From Kosmotogaceae bacterium (lineage in GTDB: Bacteria > Thermotogota > Thermotogae > Petrotogales > Kosmotogaceae): DNA of 10,523 bases. Below are positions 1 through 7,286 of this stretch, in pieces. The position numbers and the translations under genes were made by a program. Under the pieces are notes generated by a model. It worked only from the letters and a program-made list of their open reading frames with translations. It had not been told where the DNA came from and did not search any database. Each line of letters starts with the position of its first letter. Position 1 is the stretch's first letter. The stretch lies in contig DLVL01000090.1 in the NCBI GenBank assembly GCA_003444085.1, positions 41,829 through 52,351 on the forward strand, given 5' to 3'.

Positions 1-752
1 GGAATCCTGGAATACCCTTCATTCTCAATTATACGCAGCAGTTTCAGCAACGGTGCATTTTCGTCAAGTGCCTCGATTTCAACACGTGGTGTCATTATCT
101 CGTTCACAGATATGTCTTTGAGTACAAGTGCGCGTTTCATAATCTTGCTCTCATCAGACTGCAGAACACCTTCTTGATGACCCGTGTCTACGGCAAGCAC
201 GATTTCGTCCTCTGTAATAAACGGTGTATCAGATACCTTACGGCCTCCCAGCAACACGATAAAAGCATTGGATATACTTAGCAAGAACTTCAGTATTGGC
301 TCAAGAATCGCCGTGAAAAAGGCAATCACCGGCACAACTTTCGTGAACACTTTCTCGGGATTCTCTCTGGCATGTATTTTCGGAGTAATCTCACCGAAAA
401 CAAGCACCAGAAAAGTCATTATCCCGGTTACCAGAGCCGCCGCAATACCTTCGGAAGTCTCAGGCAGCAGTCTTAGAGCCAGTAGTGTGGCCACAGCAGA
501 AGCCAGTATGTTAACCAGGTTGTTCATCACAAGCACTGCTGTTAGCATTCTATTGGGTTTTTCAATGAACCTTCGAACCGTCTTAGAGAGCTTCTTATCG
601 TCCTTGCCTTCGGTCATTTGTCTCAGTTTCAGTTTCCCAACAGCCATGAGAGCTGTTTCAGAACCAGAAAAGAAACCCGACAGGTAAAGCAATCCGATAA
701 GTATTATTAAATACAGAAAAATATACGACGGATCACCGTCACTAGGTGGCAC
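1..752 (-). CDS. CNNM/CorC (DUF21-CBS) family membrane transporter, N-terminal part
   Basis: Reading the minus strand from a GTG at 750-752 gives 250 open codons that leave the window. The start is supported by AGGTGAG (761-767) eight bases upstream. Residues ~8-180 form a DUF21-type membrane domain. It begins with a hydrophobic helix and LLYLSGFFSGSET, the usual CNNM opening in which small and polar residues line the ion site; VFGEITPK follows near residue 120. After FITEDEIVLAVDTGHQEGVL comes the start of a CBS pair, with EIMTPRVEIEAL and, at the window edge, GYSRIP. Family members (CorC, CNNM, MpfA) move or regulate Mg2+ and other divalent cations at the cytoplasmic membrane. The lower CBS part and any C-terminal CorC_HlyC domain lie outside. 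The gene follows mgtE on the same strand after 129 nt, which fits a cation role. Family assignment is firm; the substrate is inferred. Confidence 0.9.
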   Translation of the reverse strand, partial: MPPSDGDPSYIFLYLIILIGLLYLSGFFSGSETALMAVGKLKLRQMTEGKDDKKLSKTVRRFIEKPNRMLTAVLVMNNLVNILASAVATLLALRLLPETSEGIAAALVTGIMTFLVLVFGEITPKIHARENPEKVFTKVVPVIAFFTAILEPILKFLLSISNAFIVLLGGRKVSDTPFITEDEIVLAVDTGHQEGVLQSDESKIMKRALVLKDISVNEIMTPRVEIEALDENAPLLKLLRIIENEGYSRI

Positions 753-803
753 TTCTCTTTCTCACCTCTCTTGTTCTTTGGTCAAATTCAGAGACCTCTA
801 TGT

Positions 804-812
804 AATATAACA
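804..812 (-). promoter_or_regulatory. candidate extended -10 promoter for the CNNM gene
   Basis: On the minus strand the gap between mgtE and the CNNM gene contains TGTTATATT, an extended -10 (TGn) followed by TATATT, about 52 nt before the GTG start. No good -35 hexamer was found at 16-18 nt. It would give the CNNM gene its own transcription in addition to read-through from mgtE. No strong hairpin with a T-run was seen in 753-881, so read-through remains possible. Confidence 0.3.
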
Positions 813-881
813 CAACTGTATTCCATAAGACGATTTCATCATGGATCAACAAGACCAACGCTATTACAAGTCACGATTCAA

Positions 882-2219
882 TCATATTAATGGCAGCAAT
901 GCGGTCGCCAGTCCAAAGTAGATCAGGAGACCGGTGGCATCAACAATGGATGTTATCAGCGGGCTACTCGCAACAGCAGGATCAATTTTCAGCTTTGTGA
1001 GTATGAATGGTAGTATTGTGCCAATAATGTTGGCAACAACCACAATCGCCATCATCGAAAGTCCAACAACAACACCGACCTGATACCCTCCCCTTGTCAG
1101 TCCAAGTGCCCAGCTGGCTACTCCCATTGTCAAACCCAGGAACATCCCAACGGACATCTCCTTCATTAGGGTGAAGAACCACCTTGATAGTTTCACGTCA
1201 CCAGTTGCGATAGCACGAACTACCAGTGTCGCCGACTGAGCCCCTGCGTTTCCTCCACTATCTATCAGCAGGGGTATGAAAAAAGCAAGCGCTATAACTG
1301 ACGCAAGCGTCTCCTCAAAAGCAGCAATCACACTCGAAGAAACCAGATTCACCAGAACAAGAATTACCAGCCATCCTATTCTCTTGGTGTAAAGCGACCA
1401 TATACCGGAATCTCTGTAACTCATCTTCAATGGTCTGACAGCTGCTGTCATGTGGAAATCTTCGGTTACTTCTTCTTCAGCGATATCAAGAACGTCATCA
1501 ACCGTAACGATACCCAGGAGTACCCCATTCGAGTCAACTACCGGCAGGGCAACGAGGTCGTACAGCTGAATGAGCTTAACAGCTTCCTCACGGTCTTCAG
1601 AAGCAACTATGCTGACAAATCTGTGGTCCATTATCTGCTCCACGGTCTCGCTGGGATCAGCCAGTATAAACTTCCTGAGGTCCAAAGCATCAAGCAATTG
1701 CCATGATGCATTGGTGACATAGATAACGTTGATCGTCTCACTGTCTTTTCCCATGTTACGAATATGATCAAGTGCCCTGGCAATCGTCCAATCAGGTCTG
1801 ACTGCAACGTAATCAGGGGTCATCAATCTGCCGACGCTTTCTTCCGGATACCCCAGAAGGACTCTTGCTTCCTTCAGATCACCGAAACTAAGCAGGTTCA
1901 GCAGCCTTTGAGTTACCTGACCAGGCAACTCCTCCAGCAGATCTGTCCTGTCGTCAGGCTTAAGATCGGCAAGCAGTTGTCGGGTTTCCTGATCGGTCAG
2001 ATCCATGAGCAGAGCATCACGTTCTCTCGATTCAAGATAAGAAAAGACGTCAGCAGCAAACTGCCTTGGTAACAGCCTGAACACGATAACTCGGCTGTTC
2101 TTGTGAAGCTCAAGTAGCAGATCAGCTATTTCAGGCGCGGGTCTGTCAGAAAGAAATTTCCTCAATTGTGACCATTTTCTCTTTTCAACAAGGTCTTCTA
2201 CTATTTCAATAATGTCCAT
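882..2219 (-). CDS. mgtE: magnesium transporter MgtE
   Basis: This 445-residue protein has the full MgtE layout. An N-terminal superhelical domain (about 1-125) is followed by a CBS pair (about 130-255, with GRLMTPDYVAV and a second repeat ending LLGIVTVDDVLDIAEEE) and a five-helix membrane domain (about 280-445). The family signature IPLLIDSGGNAGAQSATL lies near residues 315-332, and PAVASSPLITSIVDATG near 414-430. The aspartate of the latter motif lines the Mg2+ selectivity site in characterised MgtE. The family imports Mg2+ through a homodimeric channel; the cytosolic domains close the pore when Mg2+ is plentiful. An upstream GTG at 2252 is possible, but ATG at 2217-2219 follows AAAGGAG (2229-2235) by nine bases and is preferred. 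No M-box riboswitch is evident upstream: the leader to the divergent gene is under 200 nt and shows no obvious conserved structure. Confidence 0.95.
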   Translation of the reverse strand: MDIIEIVEDLVEKRKWSQLRKFLSDRPAPEIADLLLELHKNSRVIVFRLLPRQFAADVFSYLESRERDALLMDLTDQETRQLLADLKPDDRTDLLEELPGQVTQRLLNLLSFGDLKEARVLLGYPEESVGRLMTPDYVAVRPDWTIARALDHIRNMGKDSETINVIYVTNASWQLLDALDLRKFILADPSETVEQIMDHRFVSIVASEDREEAVKLIQLYDLVALPVVDSNGVLLGIVTVDDVLDIAEEEVTEDFHMTAAVRPLKMSYRDSGIWSLYTKRIGWLVILVLVNLVSSSVIAAFEETLASVIALAFFIPLLIDSGGNAGAQSATLVVRAIATGDVKLSRWFFTLMKEMSVGMFLGLTMGVASWALGLTRGGYQVGVVVGLSMMAIVVVANIIGTILPFILTKLKIDPAVASSPLITSIVDATGLLIYFGLATALLPLI

Positions 2220-2415
2220 GGCTACCCGCTCCTTTCTGTCAGTTTCTCCCACAGCACCAGATGAGAGCTGAATGTGCTGTGCATTCTTATTTTATCACCC
2301 GGAAGTCATCGAACTTTCGCAAAGAACTAGAGGATTGATTCCTTATCGCGAACTCGCCATAGCTCGTCGACCATTCAGGCGCTTTTCTTGGTAGTATTGT
2401 TTGAGAGGTGATCCG

Positions 2416-3477
2416 ATGGTTCCGCTGATATTCATAATTGCTGTTCTAGGGATTATCGTACTGGCTCTGGTAATTGGAAACATGATGCTTCGTGCTGCAA
2501 GAAAAAGATACGAGACCTCTATGCCTGAAGAAGGTGTAATGGTGCCGGCAGGTGATCACCGTCTTTTCGCACTGATCAAAGGCGAGGGAAGACCACCTGT
2601 AGTTTTTGAAAACTGCCTGGGCGGTCATGCATTTCTTTGGTCACTTATTCAGGAGAAGCTATCACTAAAGACCACCACGATCTCTTACGATAGAGCGGGC
2701 AACGGATGGAGTGAAGATCGCAAAGAAAGAGCAACCAGTGACGCAGTTGTGTTTGAGCTAAGAACAGCACTAAGAAATCTCGGTTTTGAAGGTCCTTACA
2801 TTTTTGTTTCACACTCCATAGGGGCAATCTACACTGAGCACTTCGCAAGGCTATTCCCCGAGAGCATTGCTGGTATTGTATTTGTTGATCCAATAAGTAC
2901 AGATGTTAGTCGTTTGGATGAAGTTAGTAGCACGACGAGCAGTAAATATGGAACCACAGAAGCAAAGATGAGAAGAAACCAGAGATCAGCGGCTCTCTCA
3001 AGAATTGGAGTAAAAGCCCTGTTAAGGCATTCTCTTCAGAGAGGACTCGGGTTAGATCGCCTCCGGCTCAATGAAGAGCAAAGGCGGCTTCTTGTAGACT
3101 ACTATGTACTTCCCAGACCGTATGCCATCTCCGCCGCAGAGATGAACAATCTGGCAGAGAGCTGTGAGCTCATAGCCACTCTGGGACCTTTTCCAGAAGT
3201 CCCAATAAAGATCATACGGCATGACTCAAAAAGATACATTGCTCGTCTTATGAATGATGGTTATTCAATCGAAGAAGCAAAACAGGTCGAAGAAACCTGG
3301 AGGAACCTGCATCAGAAGATGCTAGATCTATCTACTCGGTCCGAGTATCTTGAAGCAAAGGAAACTGGCCATAGCATTCTCTACGATGATGCAGAAGTCA
3401 TCATAAATGCAGTCGAAGACCTTCTAAACTCTGAGAAGTTCGAAGATTTGCAGGAAGGGACTTCGAAAGGTGATTAA
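2416..3477 (+). CDS. membrane-anchored alpha/beta-hydrolase
   Basis: The 353-residue protein opens with one strongly hydrophobic helix (about residues 2-24) followed by arginines and lysines, which suggests an N-terminal membrane anchor with the enzyme domain behind it. The rest is an alpha/beta-hydrolase: YDRAGNGWS at about 91-99, the nucleophile elbow SHSIGA with the serine at about 134, FVDPIS after strand 6, and the probable catalytic histidine in GHSILYDD at about 319. A helical lid lies between (about 165-260). The substrate cannot be told; lipid or ester hydrolysis is typical of the fold. A TTG at 2401 is in frame, but ATG at 2416 follows AGGTGATC (2406-2413), an exact extended match to the usual 16S 3' end. 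The gene is divergent from mgtE and convergent with the M48 peptidase, whose stop codon overlaps its own. Confidence 0.85.
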   Translation: MVPLIFIIAVLGIIVLALVIGNMMLRAARKRYETSMPEEGVMVPAGDHRLFALIKGEGRPPVVFENCLGGHAFLWSLIQEKLSLKTTTISYDRAGNGWSEDRKERATSDAVVFELRTALRNLGFEGPYIFVSHSIGAIYTEHFARLFPESIAGIVFVDPISTDVSRLDEVSSTTSSKYGTTEAKMRRNQRSAALSRIGVKALLRHSLQRGLGLDRLRLNEEQRRLLVDYYVLPRPYAISAAEMNNLAESCELIATLGPFPEVPIKIIRHDSKRYIARLMNDGYSIEEAKQVEETWRNLHQKMLDLSTRSEYLEAKETGHSILYDDAEVIINAVEDLLNSEKFEDLQEGTSKGD

Positions 3478-4715
3478 GCGTTCGGTCCGGATGTAACCCC
3501 CAGCGCCCTTGCACGTTCAACCAACGTGGGATGGGAGTAATTGAACAAAGCATAAACAGGATGAGGATTGAGATTCGACAGATTGTGTTTGGCCAGATTC
3601 TTTAGTGCAGAGATCAGGTGTTGGCCAGATCCCAGGGCCTTTGCGCTATACGCATCTGCCTCAAATTCGTGCCTCCTGCTTTGTCCGTTCACAAGTGGTT
3701 CCAGGAAGAAATCCAGCGAGCTCAAGAAGATCAGAGCATAGAGCATGGAAGTATAGACCTGTGAAGTGCCGAAAGCGCTTTCAACAATTCCTGATGTTAC
3801 AATCGCCCAGGCAAATAAGAGCATCCCCAGCATGATGAAAGAGCCCAGAAGAAATCTCCGCAAAATGTGGCCAAGTTTACTGTGCCCAATCTCATGAGCG
3901 ACAACTGCAGCGATTTGATCTTCGTCAAGGTTCTCAACGAGATTGTCATAAAGCACAATCTTCTTTGTCTTTCCAAGACCTGCGAAAAACGCATTCGAGT
4001 GGCGAGAACGCCTGGATGCATCCATCAAAGAGATCTTTTTGACAACAAATCCTGCAGATTCTGCAAGTGATTCTATTCGATTCCTCAGAGACCCTTCTTC
4101 CAGAGGCCAGAGTTTGTTGAATAGCGGCACGATCACTGTGGGGAAAATCCATACAACAATCAGTTCAAATGCCACGAACACAAGCCAGAGCAATACCCAC
4201 CAGAAGGAAAACGTCGTTATCAACCATATAGATATCCACACAAGACCAGTGCCAATAAGAGCTGCAATGATCATAGATTTGATCGTATCAAACACGAAAA
4301 GACGGGGAGTTGTTCGGTTGAACCCATACTTCTCTTCAACGACGAACACAGCGTAGATCCTGAAAAAAAGCGATACTATGAAGAACACTCCTGCGAGGAT
4401 TCCAAGCATTAGAAGAGCCTGAAAGAACAGTGAATCTGTAGCTCTCTTAGAGAGCGTCTCTAAATGACGAAGCCCGTATATAACAAAATACAGCCCCAGA
4501 AAGAGGCTGACAACAGAGTGGGTGACTCCCACTTTGGTTTTGTCAGCTGTGTATGCCTTGGATTTCTCAAATTCCTCATCGTTGATCTTATCTTCAAGAA
4601 TCCTCGGAATCGAAGCGTTCTTGCTCGTAGCGTGCTTAAGATTGATCATTTCAAGAAGTATACTGACCAAGCTTGAGCTCACATAAACAACAACAAAAAG
4701 TACCATGAACCACAT
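3474..4715 (-). CDS. Ste24-like M48 family membrane metallopeptidase
   Basis: The 413-residue protein matches the Ste24/CAAX-protease-1 type of M48 peptidase. An N-terminal multi-helix domain (about 1-200) contains EEKYGFNRTTPRLF near 127, typical of the M48 N-domain. The zinc site is HEIGH at about 274-278, with the third ligand glutamate in HEFEAD at about 350. NAFFAGLGKTKKIVLYD lies upstream of it and a C-terminal YSHPTLVERARAL block follows, both family hallmarks. In eukaryotes such enzymes cleave prenylated CAAX proteins; bacteria lack that pathway, and bacterial relatives probably act in membrane-protein quality control. A GTG three codons upstream (4724) is possible, but ATG at 4713-4715 follows GGGGTGA and is preferred. 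The esterase gene ends 45 nt upstream on the same strand, so cotranscription is likely. The stop overlaps that of the opposing hydrolase gene. Confidence 0.93.
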   Translation of the reverse strand: MWFMVLFVVVYVSSSLVSILLEMINLKHATSKNASIPRILEDKINDEEFEKSKAYTADKTKVGVTHSVVSLFLGLYFVIYGLRHLETLSKRATDSLFFQALLMLGILAGVFFIVSLFFRIYAVFVVEEKYGFNRTTPRLFVFDTIKSMIIAALIGTGLVWISIWLITTFSFWWVLLWLVFVAFELIVVWIFPTVIVPLFNKLWPLEEGSLRNRIESLAESAGFVVKKISLMDASRRSRHSNAFFAGLGKTKKIVLYDNLVENLDEDQIAAVVAHEIGHSKLGHILRRFLLGSFIMLGMLLFAWAIVTSGIVESAFGTSQVYTSMLYALIFLSSLDFFLEPLVNGQSRRHEFEADAYSAKALGSGQHLISALKNLAKHNLSNLNPHPVYALFNYSHPTLVERARALGVTSGPNA

Positions 4716-4760
4716 CAATCTCACCCCGCTTGTTGTCCTGAATCACCTTATTCAAGCCTA

Positions 4761-5441
4761 CTATTTGAGGCTGTTAGACATAAACCATTCGTAGAGCTCA
4801 GGGTTCGAGTACGTTGGCGTCCATGAGTCATGCTCTGCGTCAGGATATACTGTGAATCGCACTTTTCCACCGTGAGCCTCCAGGTAATCAACCAGTACGC
4901 GAGATTCCTTAACCGGAACCACAGAGTCTTTCTCCCCGTGAAATGCCCACACGGGAACGTGGACTATTCGATCAAGATTGTGTGGAAAACCATTTAAAGG
5001 AAAACCTCCACCGCAGACTGGAGCAATGGCTGCAAAACGTTCTGGCTCTCTTACTGCAAGATGCCACGTCCCATACCCACCCATACTCAGACCGGTGAGG
5101 TATATGCGCTTTTGATTTATCCTGTAATTCTCGACCACGTGATCAAGCAATACAGCAAGCGAATCTGTTAGTTCTGGCCACCAGAGATCTTCAGGACACT
5201 GTGGAGACACCGTGACAAAGGGAAAATCATCGATCTCATCCACAACTTTCGGTATTCCGTGTTTCATGATTCTTTCAATATCATCGCCGCGCTCTCCTGC
5301 ACCGTGAAGGAAGAGAATCATTGGCCATCCATCAGACATCTCTTCTGGATAACCCTTCGGTAAAGTCAAATGGAATCTGAAGTAATGCTCATGTGGTAAG
5401 ACTTTCCTCATTTCGGATCTTTGTCTCTTGATATGAATCAC
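4761..5441 (-). CDS. alpha/beta-hydrolase, prolyl-oligopeptidase/phospholipase-carboxylesterase-like esterase
   Basis: This 226-residue protein is a compact alpha/beta-hydrolase without signal peptide or membrane helix. FLHGAGERGDD (about 44-54) supplies the oxyanion region. GLSMGGYGTW holds the nucleophile serine (about 119), GEKDSVVPV the acid (Asp172) and AEHDSW the histidine (His204). The order and spacing fit the POP/phospholipase-carboxylesterase-like esterases found widely in bacteria, and the substrate is probably a short-chain or aryl ester. The start is uncertain. GTG at 5441 sits directly behind GGGA, too close for a normal ribosome site, while ATG at 5411 has no clear site; the homologous part begins around residue 11, so the shorter form is plausible. 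The gene probably heads a two-gene unit with the M48 peptidase 45 nt downstream. Confidence 0.88.
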   Translation of the reverse strand: MIHIKRQRSEMRKVLPHEHYFRFHLTLPKGYPEEMSDGWPMILFLHGAGERGDDIERIMKHGIPKVVDEIDDFPFVTVSPQCPEDLWWPELTDSLAVLLDHVVENYRINQKRIYLTGLSMGGYGTWHLAVREPERFAAIAPVCGGGFPLNGFPHNLDRIVHVPVWAFHGEKDSVVPVKESRVLVDYLEAHGGKVRFTVYPDAEHDSWTPTYSNPELYEWFMSNSLK

Positions 5442-5488
5442 TCCCGATTGCCGAATTTGTGTTTCCGATTTCGTCAGAAGATGCCTCT

Positions 5489-5516
5489 TAGAATTACGCT
5501 AGAAAAACTGCTAGAA
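5489..5516. repeat. three TAGAA direct repeats at helical-turn spacing
   Basis: TAGAA occurs at 5489-5493, 5500-5504 and 5512-5516, start-to-start 11 and 12 bp. The last two are part of a longer GCTAGAA repeat (5498-5504 and 5510-5516). They lie about 50-75 bp upstream of the esterase start, where a regulator could bind one face of the helix. No binding protein is known; chance in AT-rich DNA is possible. Confidence 0.3.
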
Positions 5517-5521
5517 TTTGT

Positions 5522-5692
5522 TTACGAGCTAACCAGCCTCCCTTTCTCAAGCAATTGAATTGCCCATATTGCTTTCGGACTACTTACGAACACTTTTCCA
5601 TAAGTCTGTGAGAATCTTATTGGCTCAACCGATGGCTCGTGAAATCCCAATCCTTTACCATTGATCCTTGGATTTTCGCCATAGTATCCTGA
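5522..5692 (-). pseudogene. 56-codon start-less open frame, possible 3' remnant of a lost gene
   Basis: Between GH84 and the esterase, one minus-strand frame is open from just after a TGA (5693-5695) to a TAA (5522-5524). It contains no ATG. The peptide is not low-complexity and looks protein-like: YYGENPRINGKGLGFHEP, then VEPIRFSQTYGKVFVSSPKA, ending in WAIQLLEKGRLVSS. The amphipathic pattern near the end resembles a real C-terminal strand and helix. I do not recognise the family. The same frame upstream of the TGA runs into the end of GH84 and cannot be the lost gene's body, so the 5' part would be deleted. Chance is the alternative. The other 130 bases of this roughly 300-base gap hold only the TAGAA repeats and a perfect palindrome TCCTGATCAGGA (5687-5698). 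Confidence 0.35.
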
Positions 5693-5742
5693 TCAGGACA
5701 GTAGGCATTGATAATCAACTATTAGCAGCACTCTCTGCACAT

Positions 5743-7158
5743 TCAGTTTCTTCTGCGCTCGTTTTCGTACTCTTGAAGGCATTTCCCCTCAAGAAGTGTG
5801 AAGAGACCTTTTATTCTTGTTATAGTTTCAATGGCGAGATTTTGAATAGCCATTCCTCCTGTGACCGTTCTCCTGGATATCGCAGATTTTAGATCCTTTT
5901 CCAGTGATCCTGCCAGACTCTTCACCTGACGTAGGTCTTTTTCCAAAGGTTCTTCCGAGTACAGCGCTGAAGACTTCCATAGCAACTTGGCTGTTCTGTC
6001 AAGAATCCTTCCAAGCATTTCGTAGTCTGTGAGCCATGGTGAGAGCTCCTGGGTTAGTTCAGCGGGAAGGTTTTCTCTGAGATTAGAAGCTCCGCTGCTG
6101 ATCCTTTCAGATTCATCGAAGAGCTTCTTGACCGCTTCTGCCCATTCACCCTGCTTGAATAGCCTGCGGAAGTCTTCTACTACCTTCCGGGGTTCTTTGG
6201 GTTCCAAAGGATGTAGAGGACTCTGTGTATTGTACTCGGCAAAATGTAACAGGTCTTCACTGTTACTAGGGCAGGTTTCTGCTATCGCAGTCATCCAGGC
6301 AACAACAGGGTCGTACTCCACTGGATTATTCATGAACCTGGAGGCAGCTCTGATTGGAATCATCGACGCGTGAGCTTGACTCATGGGATTCAGTAGAATA
6401 CCTTTTGCATATCTCGCGATCTTTGGATCTCTCCCGACATAGGGACCGATATGCATCTCTGGAACCATTGTTGCATCGTTGACAGGATAGTTGTCCCAAT
6501 AGAGGATGGGCCTTTTCAGGGTTGCATAGATGTACTTCGCATCGTCCTTGGGAATTTCAAACGAGCAGACCTCTGGTCCTGTCCACATAACAATAACCTC
6601 TTCATCGAGTAATTCGCCCAGCTCGCTTAAGTATCCGTTATTCGGATCACCATGATAAACCGTAGGACAGATAATCGTTTTCAGTTCAGGAACAGTCTCT
6701 TTTAGGGAGGCGAACACATCATTCGCCAGCATTGCCTGGGCAGATGCCAGTGAAGTGAAATTCTCCCGGTCATTCTGGTTTGTAAGCTTCAAAGGTATGT
6801 CATCAAAGAAGATGCCGACAGCCTTAACACCAATCTGGCAGAATCTGCTCAATTTGCTCAGCAAGAGCTCCGTATCCTGCCTGTCACAATATGATACCGA
6901 CAAACCTGGACTTATGGTGAAACCGATGTCAACACCCGCTGTTTCTCCAGCATTAACCAGTTGTCTGAAACTCTCGACAAACTCACTAGAATAAGCTTCG
7001 CGCCATCTGCTTCTGTGAAAAGGATCGTTTTTTGGTGCATAAAGGTACAGATTGCATGATCTCTCCCCAAGAAGATCGATAATTCTCTTTCGCTCTTGAA
7101 ATGACCACGGTCTACCATAGAATCCTTCAACAACACCCCGGATATCAAAGTGATCCAT
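5743..7158 (-). CDS. GH84 family beta-N-acetylglucosaminidase (O-GlcNAcase-like), no secretion signal
   Basis: This 471-residue protein starts directly with the GH84 (NAGidase) barrel: GVVEGFYGRPWSFQERKRII at about 8-27, then LYLYAPKNDPFHR. The catalytic aspartate pair is in GIFFDDIP (Asp119, Asp120), where one residue polarises the substrate N-acetyl group and the next is the general acid. YWDNYPVND (about 220-228) and ILLNPMSQAHAS (about 254-265) complete the sugar-binding site. Residues from about 290 to the end are helical and charged. The family removes beta-GlcNAc from glycans or glycoproteins. Many bacterial members are secreted and multi-modular; this one has no signal peptide and no added carbohydrate-binding module, so it is probably cytoplasmic. 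An upstream in-frame start at 7233 exists, but ATG at 7156-7158 follows GGGAGGT (7164-7170) by five to six bases and fits the family N-terminus. A weak promoter-like TAGAAT is present 60-70 nt upstream. Confidence 0.92.
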   Translation of the reverse strand: MDHFDIRGVVEGFYGRPWSFQERKRIIDLLGERSCNLYLYAPKNDPFHRSRWREAYSSEFVESFRQLVNAGETAGVDIGFTISPGLSVSYCDRQDTELLLSKLSRFCQIGVKAVGIFFDDIPLKLTNQNDRENFTSLASAQAMLANDVFASLKETVPELKTIICPTVYHGDPNNGYLSELGELLDEEVIVMWTGPEVCSFEIPKDDAKYIYATLKRPILYWDNYPVNDATMVPEMHIGPYVGRDPKIARYAKGILLNPMSQAHASMIPIRAASRFMNNPVEYDPVVAWMTAIAETCPSNSEDLLHFAEYNTQSPLHPLEPKEPRKVVEDFRRLFKQGEWAEAVKKLFDESERISSGASNLRENLPAELTQELSPWLTDYEMLGRILDRTAKLLWKSSALYSEEPLEKDLRQVKSLAGSLEKDLKSAISRRTVTGGMAIQNLAIETITRIKGLFTLLEGKCLQEYENERRRN

Positions 7159-7286
7159 CCTAGACCTCCCAGGTACTCGATTCTCTGATTGCTGAGATGT
7201 TCTGTTAAACACCAGGAAATCTGTTACTTGCATCGTTATCCATTCTACATCTTTTCTGCACAGATTCTAACCCTGTGAGGATATTA

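Noticed and set aside
184..687. Plus-strand open frame of 167 codons, serine-rich
   Set aside because: It is antisense to the CNNM gene, whose minus-strand translation shows clear DUF21 and CBS motifs; serine-rich composition is typical of such shadows.
2220..2415. M-box or other riboswitch in front of mgtE
   Set aside because: The leader is short and no conserved paired elements or terminator were recognisable; only a weak -10-like GATAAAAT (2289-2296) was seen, without a -35.
5687..5698. Perfect palindrome TCCTGATCAGGA
   Set aside because: It has no loop and no T-run so it is not a terminator, and a single 12-bp palindrome is not enough to call a binding site.
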